From NCBI RefSeq assembly GCF_002837145.1, contig NZ_NWMV01000068.1, forward strand, positions 18,017 to 67,949: a DNA stretch of 49,933 bases, read 5' to 3'. This document shows positions 18,889 to 26,636 of this stretch, piece after piece (position 1 is the first letter of the stretch; every line of letters begins with the position of its first letter). The stretch comes from Macromonas nakdongensis. Its GTDB lineage: Bacteria; Pseudomonadota; Gammaproteobacteria; Burkholderiales; Burkholderiaceae_C. The notes beneath the pieces were generated by a model. That model ran no database searches. It saw only the letters and a program-made list of their open reading frames with translations, and was not told the origin of the DNA. The position numbers were made by a program, and so were the translations under genes.

Positions 18889-21857
18889 CGTCCCTCCTCA
18901 TACGCAGCCAGGCCGGCGATCTCTCGGCCTTGGGCGAGCTTGTGCAGCAGTGGAGTCAGCTCTTCCATCAGGGCCAACTCCTTCACACGCCGGCTCTTCC
19001 AGTTGAGTCCGAGCGGTTCTAGAAAGTCGGTGAGCTTCTCTCCGTCGAAGATGCGGCGTCGCAGGATTTCATCGACAAAGCCTTGCAGTGCGTCAGGCAC
19101 AAGCCCATGGCGGTTAGCAATATCGGTCAGTTCCCGTGCTTTCTTCTCTGCCTTGAAGCGGTCAAATCCGCTGCGGATTTGCTTCTCGTCCAATGCTTCA
19201 TTGACCGGCAGGCCCCGGATGTACTCGGCAATGTCCTCGCGCTCATCGATGAACTTGGCGTCGGACTGAATCAGACCGATGAGCTGCTCCCGGTTCATGG
19301 TGAGCTTGCCGGGCTTCTGCTGCGTCAGCTTCGCAATGAGGCCCATGATGTAGTCGTAGTCGATCACCGCAGACGCGAAGAGCACGAACTCGAAATCAAG
19401 CTGCTGCACTTCGGGCACAGCCTGATCGCGGTCCTGCTGTTCCTTCAGCCGTTTGGCAGTCTCCAGGTACACCCCTTTGAAGCCTTGCAGCTGATCGGGC
19501 GGCGCAATCTGGGTGATCTGCGCCTTCTGTTCTTCGGAAAGATCGGTGTATTGATCGAGCTGGGTCTTGAGGCGCTGCACTTCCTTGAACAGGTTGACGA
19601 ACTGCGCCCGAGCGGCGTCGCCCTTTAGGTTGGCTACCTCTTCCGGCGCATTGGCCACGCCTTGTGACTGCATGAAGTCAGCCAGCTTCTGGGTGGCCGT
19701 CTGCAGGTTGTCGATGACCTTGGGCGCAGGGTCTACGAGCCAAATTTCGCGCGGGTTGTCGATCTTCTCGCCGGAGAAGAGCGCAATCGCCTCTTCGACC
19801 GGCTTCTGCTGCTGGCGGAAGTCGAGGATGTTGCCGTAGGGTTTACTGTCGTTCAGCACGCGGTTAGTCCGCGAGAACGCTTGGATCAAGCCATGGTGCT
19901 TGAGGTTCTTGTCCACATACAGCGCGTTGAGGTACTTGGAGTCGAAACCGGTGAGCAGCATGTCCACGACAATGGTGATGTCGATCTTTTGCTCGGCTGG
20001 CAGATCGGTGTTCGGGTACTGCTGATCCTTGATGCGCTTCTGCACATCCTGGTAGTACAGGTCGAACTCGCCAATGCGGTGGTTGGTACCGAAGCGGGCG
20101 TTGTAGTCAGCGACGATACGGGTGAGCGCCGCTTTTTTGCCTTCAGGGTCCTGCTGGTTGTCCTCCTTTTCTTGCGGCAGGTCTTCCTGAATCTGCTGCA
20201 CGTCCTTGTTGCCCTCGGCGGGCGGGGAGAACACGCAGGCAATGTTCAGCGGGCGGAATTCGGGGTCTTGCTCCGCTCGCTGCTTCTGAACGTTGGCAAA
20301 TAGTTCGAAGTACTCGATAGCATCATTGATGCTGGCGGTCGCCAGCACAGCGTTGAACTTGCGCCCATTGGTAGCGGCGTCGTGCTTGGCCATGATGGTT
20401 TCAATGACCTTCAGTTTGGCAATACCTTCGCCGGGCTTGGATGGGTTCTTGCCCTCGGGCTTGAAGTAGTCCACGTGGAAGCGCAGGACGTTGCGGTCCT
20501 CAATGGCGTGGGTGATGGTGTACTGGTGCAGACAGCGCTGGAACAGATCGTCGGTGGTTCGGTAGCTGGCGTGCTGCCCCTCAATTTGTTGATAGCTGGC
20601 GTTCTTCTCAAAGATGGGCGTGCCCGTGAAGCCAAAGAGCTGAGCGTTGGGGAAGAACTCTTTGATGGCTTTGTGGTTCTCGCCGAACTGCGAGCGGTGG
20701 CATTCGTCGAAAATGAACGTGATGCGAGCTTCGCGCAGCGCCTCCAAACGCTCTTTGTAGTTGCGCTTATTGGTGCCGTCCAGAGCCAGGCCCAGCTTCT
20801 GAATAGTGGTGACGATGACCTTGTCGGCGTAGTCGTCGGACAGCAGGCGGCGTACCAGCGCTTCTGTGTTGGTGTTCTCTTCGACGCAGCCTTCCTGGAA
20901 GCGGTTGAATTCCTCGCGGGTCTGGCGATCCAGGTCTTTGCGGTCCACCACGAACAGGCACTTGTCGATGTCCGGGTTGTCCTTGAGCAGGGTGGACGCC
21001 TTGAACGAAGTCAGCGTCTTGCCTGACCCGGTGGTATGCCAGATGTAGCCGTTGCCGCAGTTCTGGTGGATGCATTCCACGATGGCTTTGACGGCATAGA
21101 TTTGGTACGGCCGCATCATCAGCAGCTTCTGCTCGCTGGCCACCAGCACCATGTAGCGGCTGATCATCTGGCCCAAGGTGCACTTGGCCAGGAACTTCTC
21201 AGCAAAGCTATCGAGCTGCGTGATCTTCTTGTTGTCCTCGCTGGCGAACTGGTAAACCGGCAAGAAGCGCTCATCAGCGTTGAAGCTGAAGTGCCGCGCG
21301 TTGTTGTTAGCGAAGTACCAGGTATCGGTGCGATTGCTGACGATGAAGAGCTGCAGGAAGCACAGCAGCGTTTTGCCGTAGCCATTGCCGGGATCGGTCT
21401 TGTAATCAACGATCTGCTGCATGGCCCGGCGTGGGCTGACGGCCAGGGTCTTCAGCTCGATTTGCACCACCGGCACACCGTTGATGAGCAGCATCACGTC
21501 GTAGCGGTGATGGCTGTTATCGGTGTTCATACGCAACTGGTTGACGACCTCGAAGTCGTTCTTGCACCAGTCCCTGATGTTCACTAGGGTGAAGTTCAGC
21601 GGCGTTCCGTCGTCTCGCTCAAAGCTGTTGATGTTGCGCAGCGTCTGGGCTGCGTTGTAAACATCGGGCGTGACGATGCCATCGAGGAGGCGCTGGAACT
21701 CGCTGTCGGTCAGATGTACCCGGTTGAGCGCTTCGAACTTGGCGCGGAAGTTGGCTTCCAATGCGACGCGATCGCGGATTTCCGGGCGATAGGTGTACTT
21801 GAGGTCGCCGAGCTTGCTGATCAGGTCCAGCTCGATTTGGTGTTCTGTGGTCGTCAT
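18885..21857 (-). CDS. hsdR: Type I restriction endonuclease subunit HsdR
   Basis: 990 residues. The ATP-driven translocase and nuclease cuts unmodified DNA with HsdM and HsdS. The N-terminal nuclease domain shows RYDVML...VVQIELKT (about 120-140). The SF2 motor has Walker A TTGSGKT (about 275), DECHRSQFGE (about 385) and FTGTPIF. The helical C-terminus that contacts HsdM completes it. ATG at 21857 (MTTTEHQ) has AGGAA upstream; the open frame runs on to a TTG at 21932 but would overlap the RHH gene. Length is normal for the family. Confidence 0.97.
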   Translation of the reverse strand: MTTTEHQIELDLISKLGDLKYTYRPEIRDRVALEANFRAKFEALNRVHLTDSEFQRLLDGIVTPDVYNAAQTLRNINSFERDDGTPLNFTLVNIRDWCKNDFEVVNQLRMNTDNSHHRYDVMLLINGVPVVQIELKTLAVSPRRAMQQIVDYKTDPGNGYGKTLLCFLQLFIVSNRTDTWYFANNNARHFSFNADERFLPVYQFASEDNKKITQLDSFAEKFLAKCTLGQMISRYMVLVASEQKLLMMRPYQIYAVKAIVECIHQNCGNGYIWHTTGSGKTLTSFKASTLLKDNPDIDKCLFVVDRKDLDRQTREEFNRFQEGCVEENTNTEALVRRLLSDDYADKVIVTTIQKLGLALDGTNKRNYKERLEALREARITFIFDECHRSQFGENHKAIKEFFPNAQLFGFTGTPIFEKNASYQQIEGQHASYRTTDDLFQRCLHQYTITHAIEDRNVLRFHVDYFKPEGKNPSKPGEGIAKLKVIETIMAKHDAATNGRKFNAVLATASINDAIEYFELFANVQKQRAEQDPEFRPLNIACVFSPPAEGNKDVQQIQEDLPQEKEDNQQDPEGKKAALTRIVADYNARFGTNHRIGEFDLYYQDVQKRIKDQQYPNTDLPAEQKIDITIVVDMLLTGFDSKYLNALYVDKNLKHHGLIQAFSRTNRVLNDSKPYGNILDFRQQQKPVEEAIALFSGEKIDNPREIWLVDPAPKVIDNLQTATQKLADFMQSQGVANAPEEVANLKGDAARAQFVNLFKEVQRLKTQLDQYTDLSEEQKAQITQIAPPDQLQGFKGVYLETAKRLKEQQDRDQAVPEVQQLDFEFVLFASAVIDYDYIMGLIAKLTQQKPGKLTMNREQLIGLIQSDAKFIDEREDIAEYIRGLPVNEALDEKQIRSGFDRFKAEKKARELTDIANRHGLVPDALQGFVDEILRRRIFDGEKLTDFLEPLGLNWKSRRVKELALMEELTPLLHKLAQGREIAGLAAYEEGR

Positions 21858-21928
21858 GAATCTGTTCCTGCCGTCATGGATGTGCGGGTGTGGCGGGCAG
21901 GCGGCTCCCTGTGGTTTGAGCAGCCATG

Positions 21929-22120
21929 TCAAGCGCCCGCCTTGGCCGGTTCTCCGTTCGGGCGGTCCAGTGTCAAGTCATGACTGCGCGCGTACTCCAG
22001 CACCAGGATTTCGATCATCGATGCCACCGAGCGGCGTTCGCGATCAGCCGCCAAGCGCAAAAGCTGCTTGATCTCGGCAGAGGTGCGGATGGAAAGGGTT
22101 TCGTCTTTCAGGCGTGACAT
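21929..22120 (-). CDS. Ribbon-helix-helix DNA-binding protein
   Basis: 63 residues. LSIRTSAEIKQLLRLAADRERRSVASMIEILVLEYARSH fits the beta-strand plus two-helix RHH (CopG/Arc) fold. No toxin gene follows, so an operon regulator is more likely than an antitoxin. It is first in the leftward defence operon, 71 bp before hsdR, with a palindromic site 39 bp upstream of its start. Confidence 0.72.
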   Translation of the reverse strand: MSRLKDETLSIRTSAEIKQLLRLAADRERRSVASMIEILVLEYARSHDLTLDRPNGEPAKAGA

Positions 22121-22158
22121 GGCGGTGTCTCGTCAATAGTGTCACGCAAATGTACTGC

Positions 22159-22185
22159 CTTTGCATGCATTTGCGCAATGCAAAG
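22159..22185 (-). promoter_or_regulatory. Nested palindrome, candidate operator of the defence operon
   Basis: Outer arms CTTTGCAT (22159-22166) and ATGCAAAG (22178-22185) enclose a second palindrome, TTGCGCAA (22171-22178). It lies 39-65 bp upstream of the RHH start, where a promoter is expected. RHH proteins commonly bind such repeated sites, so autoregulation of the whole RM operon is plausible. No clear -10/-35 pair was identified. Confidence 0.5.
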
Positions 22186-22291
22186 TTGCACCATGCCCAT
22201 TGCCCCTCTGGATGTATGCCGTGGCTGATCGGCACCAGGTGCAAATGGGGCAATGAAAGGCGACATTGCCCCATTTGGCGACGGCATTACC

Positions 22292-23410
22292 TCATTCCGG
22301 CTGAGGCGCTCGCACGTCTGGTCGAGCCTGGGATTGCAGCGCCTTGACGGGCAAATTGGCCTCAATGCGCACCGGACGTAAGGCGTGTCCGCCGCGCGCT
22401 TGATGCGCCGTGCCGTAATGACGCCGCGTTTTGGCGCTGCGATGGCCGAGCCCACGGCTGGCGGCATCGCCGTCACCTGATGCCTTCACGTCCGCGCTCC
22501 ACTGGTGTCGGAAGCAAGTGGCGGTGATGGTGTGACCGTGATCGCGCCAGAGGCTGCGCCCGAGTCGCTGGATTTCCGTCGTGAAGTTACCAGCTTTGGC
22601 GATCTGGACGCGTAGCTTCTTGCCGGGCTCCGAGCTAAGCCGCTTTACAAGGGCTGCGATTAGCGGATGAGTGTCGTTCGCCGAGTAGGCCACGAAGCGG
22701 CTCGGTTGACCCTGGTTTGCTTTGACCTTGGCGCCAGTCACATATAAGCAGAGGATGTCCCTACCCAGCAGGTCGTCGAATTCCACCCAGGCATCAATGC
22801 CTGCAGCCACCTCGGCCGGACGAGCGCCAGTCAGCGCGGAGATCAGAAGCGCGTCGGCATACTTGCCGCGAACACCGCGCGCGCAAAGGTCTTCCCGCCA
22901 AGTGGGTGGCAGGCCTCGTAGCGCTTGCCGCTTGCTTCGGCGCTTTCGCCTCGGCTGGGTCATGCCTTGACGCTGTAGGCTAATCAACGCCTGCATGGTC
23001 ATCAGTAGTTCGTGGCAGGAGGCCTGCAGTCGCTCCTGGATGGTGGCGTCCAGCGCCTGCGGTAGCTCAGTGGCAAGCACGTCGATGCTGTGAAAGCAGT
23101 GATAACGCAGCGCCGCCAGGCGCTTGTAAAACGTAGTCGGCCTACCCGTGTTGCGCACCACGGCTACGAGGCCGCCGTCGGCACTGTTACCCTGCCGTAT
23201 CAGTTGCCTGGCCAGCTTCAGGTACTCCGCCTGCGTGGCTGCTGATTGGCTCGTGGGTTCACCCTTGGGCCTGATCGCGGAGAGGGTGTCCAGGCACGTG
23301 CGAACAGTGGCAACCAGTTGCTCCACGGCGGGAAGTGACGCGGTAGTCGCAGCCCCCGCATCAGACCATTTCCGGTGTTCTTCGGGGGCTGCTATCACAG
23401 GCGTGTCCAT
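22292..23410 (-). CDS. Divergent tyrosine recombinase
   Basis: 372 residues. The C-terminal half has box I ALTGARPAEVAAG with Arg and box II GLGHRSAKTRRHYG with the His and the nucleophile Tyr. The usual HxxR motif reads TCFRHQ, so its first His is replaced by Thr. The N-terminal half is helical with a basic RRKRRSKRQ patch. AAGGAG lies 7 nt before ATG, and the start overlaps the end of the TrfA-like gene by 16 bp. It may act in resolution or regulation of the element rather than integration. Activity uncertain because of the substitution. Confidence 0.75.
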   Translation of the reverse strand: MDTPVIAAPEEHRKWSDAGAATTASLPAVEQLVATVRTCLDTLSAIRPKGEPTSQSAATQAEYLKLARQLIRQGNSADGGLVAVVRNTGRPTTFYKRLAALRYHCFHSIDVLATELPQALDATIQERLQASCHELLMTMQALISLQRQGMTQPRRKRRSKRQALRGLPPTWREDLCARGVRGKYADALLISALTGARPAEVAAGIDAWVEFDDLLGRDILCLYVTGAKVKANQGQPSRFVAYSANDTHPLIAALVKRLSSEPGKKLRVQIAKAGNFTTEIQRLGRSLWRDHGHTITATCFRHQWSADVKASGDGDAASRGLGHRSAKTRRHYGTAHQARGGHALRPVRIEANLPVKALQSQARPDVRAPQPE

Positions 23411-24324
23411 ACGATCTGCTCCTTCCCGTGAGTGCTTTGCTCCAGCCGTATGCCGACGATGACTTCCAACCGTTCCAGCTCAGCCGCAGCGGCCAAGATG
23501 GCGCGGCGGAACTTGCGGATGGGACTGCTGTACTGGAGCTTTTCTTTGAGCCAGGCGAGGCTGTGGCGCTGTGTCGTATCGGACGAGGTGGCAACCAAGC
23601 GCTGCAGCGCCTTGGCCATATCCTGCTGCCGTTTGATCTGCAGCCGCTTCTCCCAGTCCACCAGTGCAAATTCGCGGTCGCCGAACAACTGAACCATGCG
23701 GCGGTCGATCCGCAGAGCGTAGGTGTCCAGGTCTTCGTCCAGATCGAAGCTGTCGATCAGGTGCAGGACCCGGTGAACGCCCTTGCGTGGGGTGACCCCA
23801 CGCGGTACTTCGCCCACTGTGTATTTCGAGGTCTTCACCTCCAGCATGCCGCGGCTGAGGCGAAGGAACGACTCATGCAGCCATTGATATTCCGAACGGC
23901 CAGAGTGCCGCCCGATGGACTCCAGAAAGCGCGACCGGATGATGGGCACAGGACTACCGATGGGACGGAGGCGCGCTTCATGGAGCGCATGCATCCAGAC
24001 GTCGCAGTCCGGCTCGTCAAGCTGTGCCCCCCAGTACCGTAGCTGGACATCCGACCTGCTCGTAAGGATCTTCCCGTCATGCATGGCGCGGGCACCCCGA
24101 CCGATGGGTGCAAAGAGACTGGACCTTGCAAGATGGTTGGGAATGGCCCGATCCGGGTCACGCCACCAAGGAAGCTGGACGACCGCCCCTGCGGTTGGGC
24201 GTGGCGTTGCCGAGGCTGTGGCAGAGCGCTCAAGAACCCGCTGCCGTAGTCGTTCGAGGGCCTGATCCAGACGGTGTTGCTGGGATTTCGGAGTGGCCTC
24301 GGCGAAGGCGTGTGGCGCAGACAT
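23395..24324 (-). CDS. TrfA-like plasmid replication initiator
   Basis: 309 residues. IPNHLARSSLFAPIGRG, then LTSRSDVQLRYWGAQLDEPDCDVWMHALHEAR match the winged-helix region of TrfA, the RK2/IncP initiator, as I remember it. WLKEKLQYSSPIRKFRRAI toward the C-terminus fits a second winged helix. The initiator binds origin iterons and recruits DnaA and helicase. GGGAGGTGA gives a strong ribosome site. It follows the AlpA-like gene by 3 bp and overlaps the recombinase gene. A replication initiator implies the excised island can replicate. Confidence 0.85.
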   Translation of the reverse strand: MSAPHAFAEATPKSQQHRLDQALERLRQRVLERSATASATPRPTAGAVVQLPWWRDPDRAIPNHLARSSLFAPIGRGARAMHDGKILTSRSDVQLRYWGAQLDEPDCDVWMHALHEARLRPIGSPVPIIRSRFLESIGRHSGRSEYQWLHESFLRLSRGMLEVKTSKYTVGEVPRGVTPRKGVHRVLHLIDSFDLDEDLDTYALRIDRRMVQLFGDREFALVDWEKRLQIKRQQDMAKALQRLVATSSDTTQRHSLAWLKEKLQYSSPIRKFRRAILAAAAELERLEVIVGIRLEQSTHGKEQIVWTRL

Positions 24325-24327
24325 GGC

Positions 24328-24846
24328 TCACCTCCCTTCCGTCGCTGTGTTGGCCCAGCGCTGCCGAGCGAGCTGCTCGGCTTTGGTGGGGCGGCCTCGG
24401 GGGCGGCGCGGCGGCGGTGGCTCGGCAGGACGGGTGGACTCGATCCAGGCGAGTACGTCGGCTTCGTACCAGCAGAGACGACGTGATCCCGGCATCTTGA
24501 ATGGCCGGGGAATTAGGTGGGCATACTTGGCATTGGTGGCGCACGTTCTGATCGTCGTCTCCGTCTTGCCAATGAGGGGGGCAAGTTGCTCGATGAACAG
24601 AATCCGTGGCAGATCCGCGGGCGAGGCTATAGGCGGCAGTGCAGGAGCTAGGCATATGGGGGCAAAGCCCTCAGCGACGGCCTGAACAACCGCCCTGGGC
24701 GTGCTCTTTGAGCGTGCGGGGGGTGATGAGTCGCCAGTACGGGCGACCGGAGATGATCTCGGCATAGGAGTCTCACAAGCAAACGCGCTTGCGAGAGCCG
24801 ATGCTGTTGGTTGCGGCGTGCAGAGCCACTGGTGGTCGAAGCTCAT
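24328..24846 (-). CDS. AlpA-like wHTH regulator or excisionase
   Basis: 172 residues from ATG 24846; ATG 24765 is an alternative, and neither has a strong ribosome site. The C-terminal half holds an AlpA/Xis-type winged helix (RILFIEQLAPLIGKTETTIR...FKMPGSRRLCWYEADVLAWIES), then a Pro/Arg-rich tail with PRGRPTKAEQLARQRW. The N-terminal half is low-complexity. AlpA proteins control integrase genes or excision. It heads the alpA-trfA-recombinase operon nearest attR. Confidence 0.8.
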   Translation of the reverse strand: MSFDHQWLCTPQPTASALASAFACETPMPRSSPVARTGDSSPPARSKSTPRAVVQAVAEGFAPICLAPALPPIASPADLPRILFIEQLAPLIGKTETTIRTCATNAKYAHLIPRPFKMPGSRRLCWYEADVLAWIESTRPAEPPPPRRPRGRPTKAEQLARQRWANTATEGR

Positions 24847-25235
24847 GCGCTGGTCGCCGCACCTCACGGTGCCGTAGTCACTTGGGGTTTCGAAAGGACC
24901 GCGTGCGCTTACGGCCCAGTCTGCGCCCCCTGGCTGCTCAAAGCAGCCGAGCGTTGCGTGCTCTATTGATCAAGCTATCTCTCATTTCACTTGATCTCAC
25001 CTGCCTCTTGCGCCTTGGGCTACACAGCGTTCTTGTAGGGCGCAAGGCAGGAGCGCTGTTACGTCCACCCATGCATGACAGTATGGGGAAATTCACAGCA
25101 CCGTCAAGCTGTAAGCCTGTTCTGTGCGGACGTGCAGCACGCGCCGCGAGTCAAAACTACATCGATTCTCTGGGCCATTCTTGGGCCATCGAGGATCGAG
25201 ATTTACTCCGAATCGTCATTCATGGCGATCAAAAG
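24847..25235. other. Gene-free region at the right end of the island
   Basis: About 390 bp without a convincing gene. It must hold the promoter of the alpA-trfA operon; no clear -35/-10 was identified. It contains a TTGATCAA palindrome at 24966-24973 and the TGGGCCAT repeats at 25171-25189. In the circular form it would be joined through attP to the integrase promoter. Confidence 0.5.
25171..25189. promoter_or_regulatory. Candidate integrase arm-type sites (TGGGCCAT repeats), right
   Basis: This 19-bp block with two TGGGCCAT copies is identical to 3772-3790. It lies about 95 bp inside attR; the left copy lies about 50 bp inside attL. Confidence 0.55.
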
Positions 25236-25236
25236 C

Positions 25237-25276
25237 AAAAAAGCCCAAGTGCTTGATTCACTTAGGCTTTTTCGTT
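25237..25276 (-). terminator. Island-borne terminator for tRNA-Pro
   Basis: AAAGCCCAAGTG pairs with CACTTAGGCTTT with one mismatch around a 7-nt loop (stem about 25240-25270), with A and T tracts on both sides, so it can work in both directions. It lies just downstream of the tRNA 3' end. It replaces the chromosomal terminator left at 3622-3648. Confidence 0.75.
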
Positions 25277-25281
25277 TTTTG

Positions 25282-25330
25282 TCTGGTCGGGGTGAGAGGA
25301 TTCGAACCTCCGGCCTCTACGTCCCGAACG
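25282..25330 (-). repeat. attR: 49-bp direct repeat within tRNA-Pro
   Basis: Exact match to 3672-3720, ending in the anticodon loop. Confidence 0.95.
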
Positions 25331-25360
25331 TAGCGCTCTACCAGGCTAAGCTACACCCCG
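25284..25360 (-). tRNA. tRNA-Pro (anticodon CGG)
   Basis: 77 nt including encoded CCA. The acceptor stem CGGGGTG pairs with CACCCCG. The anticodon stem CTACG/CGTAG frames loop TTCGGGA, giving anticodon CGG for codon CCG. The T loop is TTCGAAT. The 5' end lies 8 nt after the ispB stop codon on the same strand, so cotranscription with ispB is likely. The 3' half was supplied by the island attP and is identical to the original, so the gene stays functional. Confidence 0.97.
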
Positions 25361-25368
25361 ATGTGTTC

Positions 25369-26352
25369 TCAGGAGCGTCGCTCCAACAGAACAGCCGCCA
25401 ATTGTACCAAACCTTTGGCGTAAATATTTGGGGGCAGCGCGCGGGCCGCGTCGACCGCGCGTTGCGCCTCGGCCAGGGCGGCGCGGCGGGCGTCTTCCAG
25501 GCCGCCGCTGTCCCGAACCACGCGCAAGATGTCGTCGAGCCGATCGGTGTCGCCTTGTTCGATCGCGGCGCGGATCATGGCGGCATCTTCGGCATTGCAG
25601 CGGCGCAGGGTGCAGATGATGGGCAGGGTGACTTTGCCTTCGCGCAGGTCGTCGCCCAGGTTCTTGCCCAGTTCGGTGGCGTCGCCTTCGTAGTCCAGCA
25701 CGTCGTCCACCACCTGGAAGGCGGCGCCCAAGGCCTGGCCGTAGTCGGCGCAGCGGGCTTCCAGATCGGCGTCGGCACCCGCCAGAATGGCGGCCAGGCG
25801 GGCACTGGCTTCGAACAACTGGGCGGTTTTGGCGCGGATCACGCGCAGGTAGGCCTGTTCGTCCAGCGAGGCGTCGTGCATGTTCATCAGCTGCAGCACC
25901 TCGCCCTCGGCGATCACGTTGGTCGCGTCGGCCAGCACCTGCATGATGCGCATGTTGCCCGCGTCCACCATCATCTGGAAGGCGCGGGAGTACAGGAAAT
26001 CGCCCACCAGCACGCTGGCGGCGTTGCCGAACACCTGGTTGGCGGTGTCGCGGCCGCGGCGCAGGGTGGATTCGTCCACCACGTCGTCGTGCAGCAGGGT
26101 GGCGGTGTGGATGAATTCCACCACCGCGGCCAGGCTGTGCCGGCGCGGGTCGGTGCAACCCAGTGCGCCGCACAGCAGCAGCAGCAGGGCGGGGCGCACG
26201 CGTTTGCCCCCGGCACCGATGATGTACTCCGCCACCTGGCCCACCAGCGGCACGTCGCTGCTCAGGCTGTGTTGGATGACCGCGTCCACGGCACGCATGT
26301 CGGCGGCCACCAGAGACAAGGCGTTGAAGGGAGTGGGCGTGGGCTGGCTCAA
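25369..26352 (-). CDS. ispB: Octaprenyl diphosphate synthase
   Basis: 327 residues, polyprenyl synthetase family, making the ubiquinone side chain. The first Asp-rich motif is [10 protein letters not shown] (about residue 94) and the second is DVLDYEGD (about 220); [12 protein letters not shown] is the substrate-binding KRxRP region. The start at 26352 is a TTG with a weak ribosome site, and the next ATG at 26298 would trim 18 residues. A TATAAT at 26379-26384 on this strand gives a very short leader. Confidence 0.93.
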   Translation of the reverse strand: MSQPTPTPFNALSLVAADMRAVDAVIQHSLSSDVPLVGQVAEYIIGAGGKRVRPALLLLLCGALGCTDPRRHSLAAVVEFIHTATLLHDDVVDESTLRRGRDTANQVFGNAASVLVGDFLYSRAFQMMVDAGNMRIMQVLADATNVIAEGEVLQLMNMHDASLDEQAYLRVIRAKTAQLFEASARLAAILAGADADLEARCADYGQALGAAFQVVDDVLDYEGDATELGKNLGDDLREGKVTLPIICTLRRCNAEDAAMIRAAIEQGDTDRLDDILRVVRDSGGLEDARRAALAEAQRAVDAARALPPNIYAKGLVQLAAVLLERRS

Positions 26353-26378
26353 GGCGGGGTCCGGCTGGGGTTTGGGCG

Positions 26379-26384
26379 ATTATA
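26379..26384 (-). promoter_or_regulatory. -10 element of the ispB promoter
   Basis: TATAAT on the minus strand inside ATTATAGAGAGG, which mirrors the ahcY -10 region CCTCTCTCTATAAT (26424-26437). No good -35 hexamer is seen. Confidence 0.55.
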
Positions 26385-26407
26385 GAGAGGCACTCCCCGG
26401 CGCTCGC

Positions 26408-26437
26408 TTGGCAAGCTGCCGTACCTCTCTCTATAAT
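26408..26437 (+). promoter_or_regulatory. Promoter of the ahcY operon
   Basis: -35 TTGGCA (26408-26413), 18-bp spacer, -10 TATAAT (26432-26437). The start of transcription would fall at about 26443-26445, the first bases of the riboswitch. Confidence 0.8.
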
Positions 26438-26443
26438 ACAAGC

Positions 26444-26552
26444 CTGCCGAGGAGCGTTGCAGCGTCCACACCCGGGTAATCCGGCCCACGGGACGCGAGG
26501 CTCGGCAGTCGGTCAAGCCGCGCTTGGCCTCCATCCGCAACGACGCTCACCC
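26444..26552 (+). ncRNA. S-adenosylhomocysteine (SAH) riboswitch
   Basis: P1 stem CTGCCGAG (26444-26451) pairs with CTCGGCAG (26501-26508). The conserved GAGGAGCGTTGCA core follows P1, and AACGACGCTCAC (26539-26550) pairs back to GAGCGT to form the pseudoknot. This matches the SAH riboswitch known upstream of ahcY in proteobacteria, which turns on SAH recycling when SAH builds up. It ends 84 bp before the ahcY ATG, so control probably acts on translation or leader folding. Confidence 0.92.
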
Positions 26553-26636
26553 ACTGGCCGTGCGGTGAGTCCCTTTTCCCCGAGTCAGTGGTTTTTTGAC
26601 GACGCTTCGTCCGCGAAGCTGTGCTTTGGAGCCACC

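Larger units (their letters stand above)
3672..25330. mobile_element. Genomic island integrated in tRNA-Pro, 49-bp att repeats
   Basis: Identical 49-bp repeats flank the unit. The right copy is the 3' half of an intact tRNA-Pro and the left copy is an orphan tRNA fragment. A tyrosine integrase reads inward right beside the left repeat. Contents: integrase, candidate oriV iterons, XRE regulator, lipoprotein and zinc-ribbon pair, AAA+ ATPase with HTH partner, type I restriction-modification operon with extra defence genes, AlpA-like protein, TrfA-like initiator and a second recombinase. No relaxase, coupling protein, type IV secretion or phage structural gene is seen, so it is not a self-conjugating element or a prophage. 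alaS on one side and ispB on the other are core genes. Confidence 0.93.

Noticed and set aside
21929-22120. Type II toxin-antitoxin locus
   Set aside because: The RHH protein has no adjacent toxin-sized gene; the next gene is hsdR.
3672-25330. Integrative conjugative element or prophage
   Set aside because: No relaxase, coupling protein, type IV secretion, capsid, portal, terminase or tail genes are visible in the translated frames.
25075-26385. 436-codon plus-strand frame
   Set aside because: Runs through tRNA-Pro and antisense to ispB, which has clear motifs.
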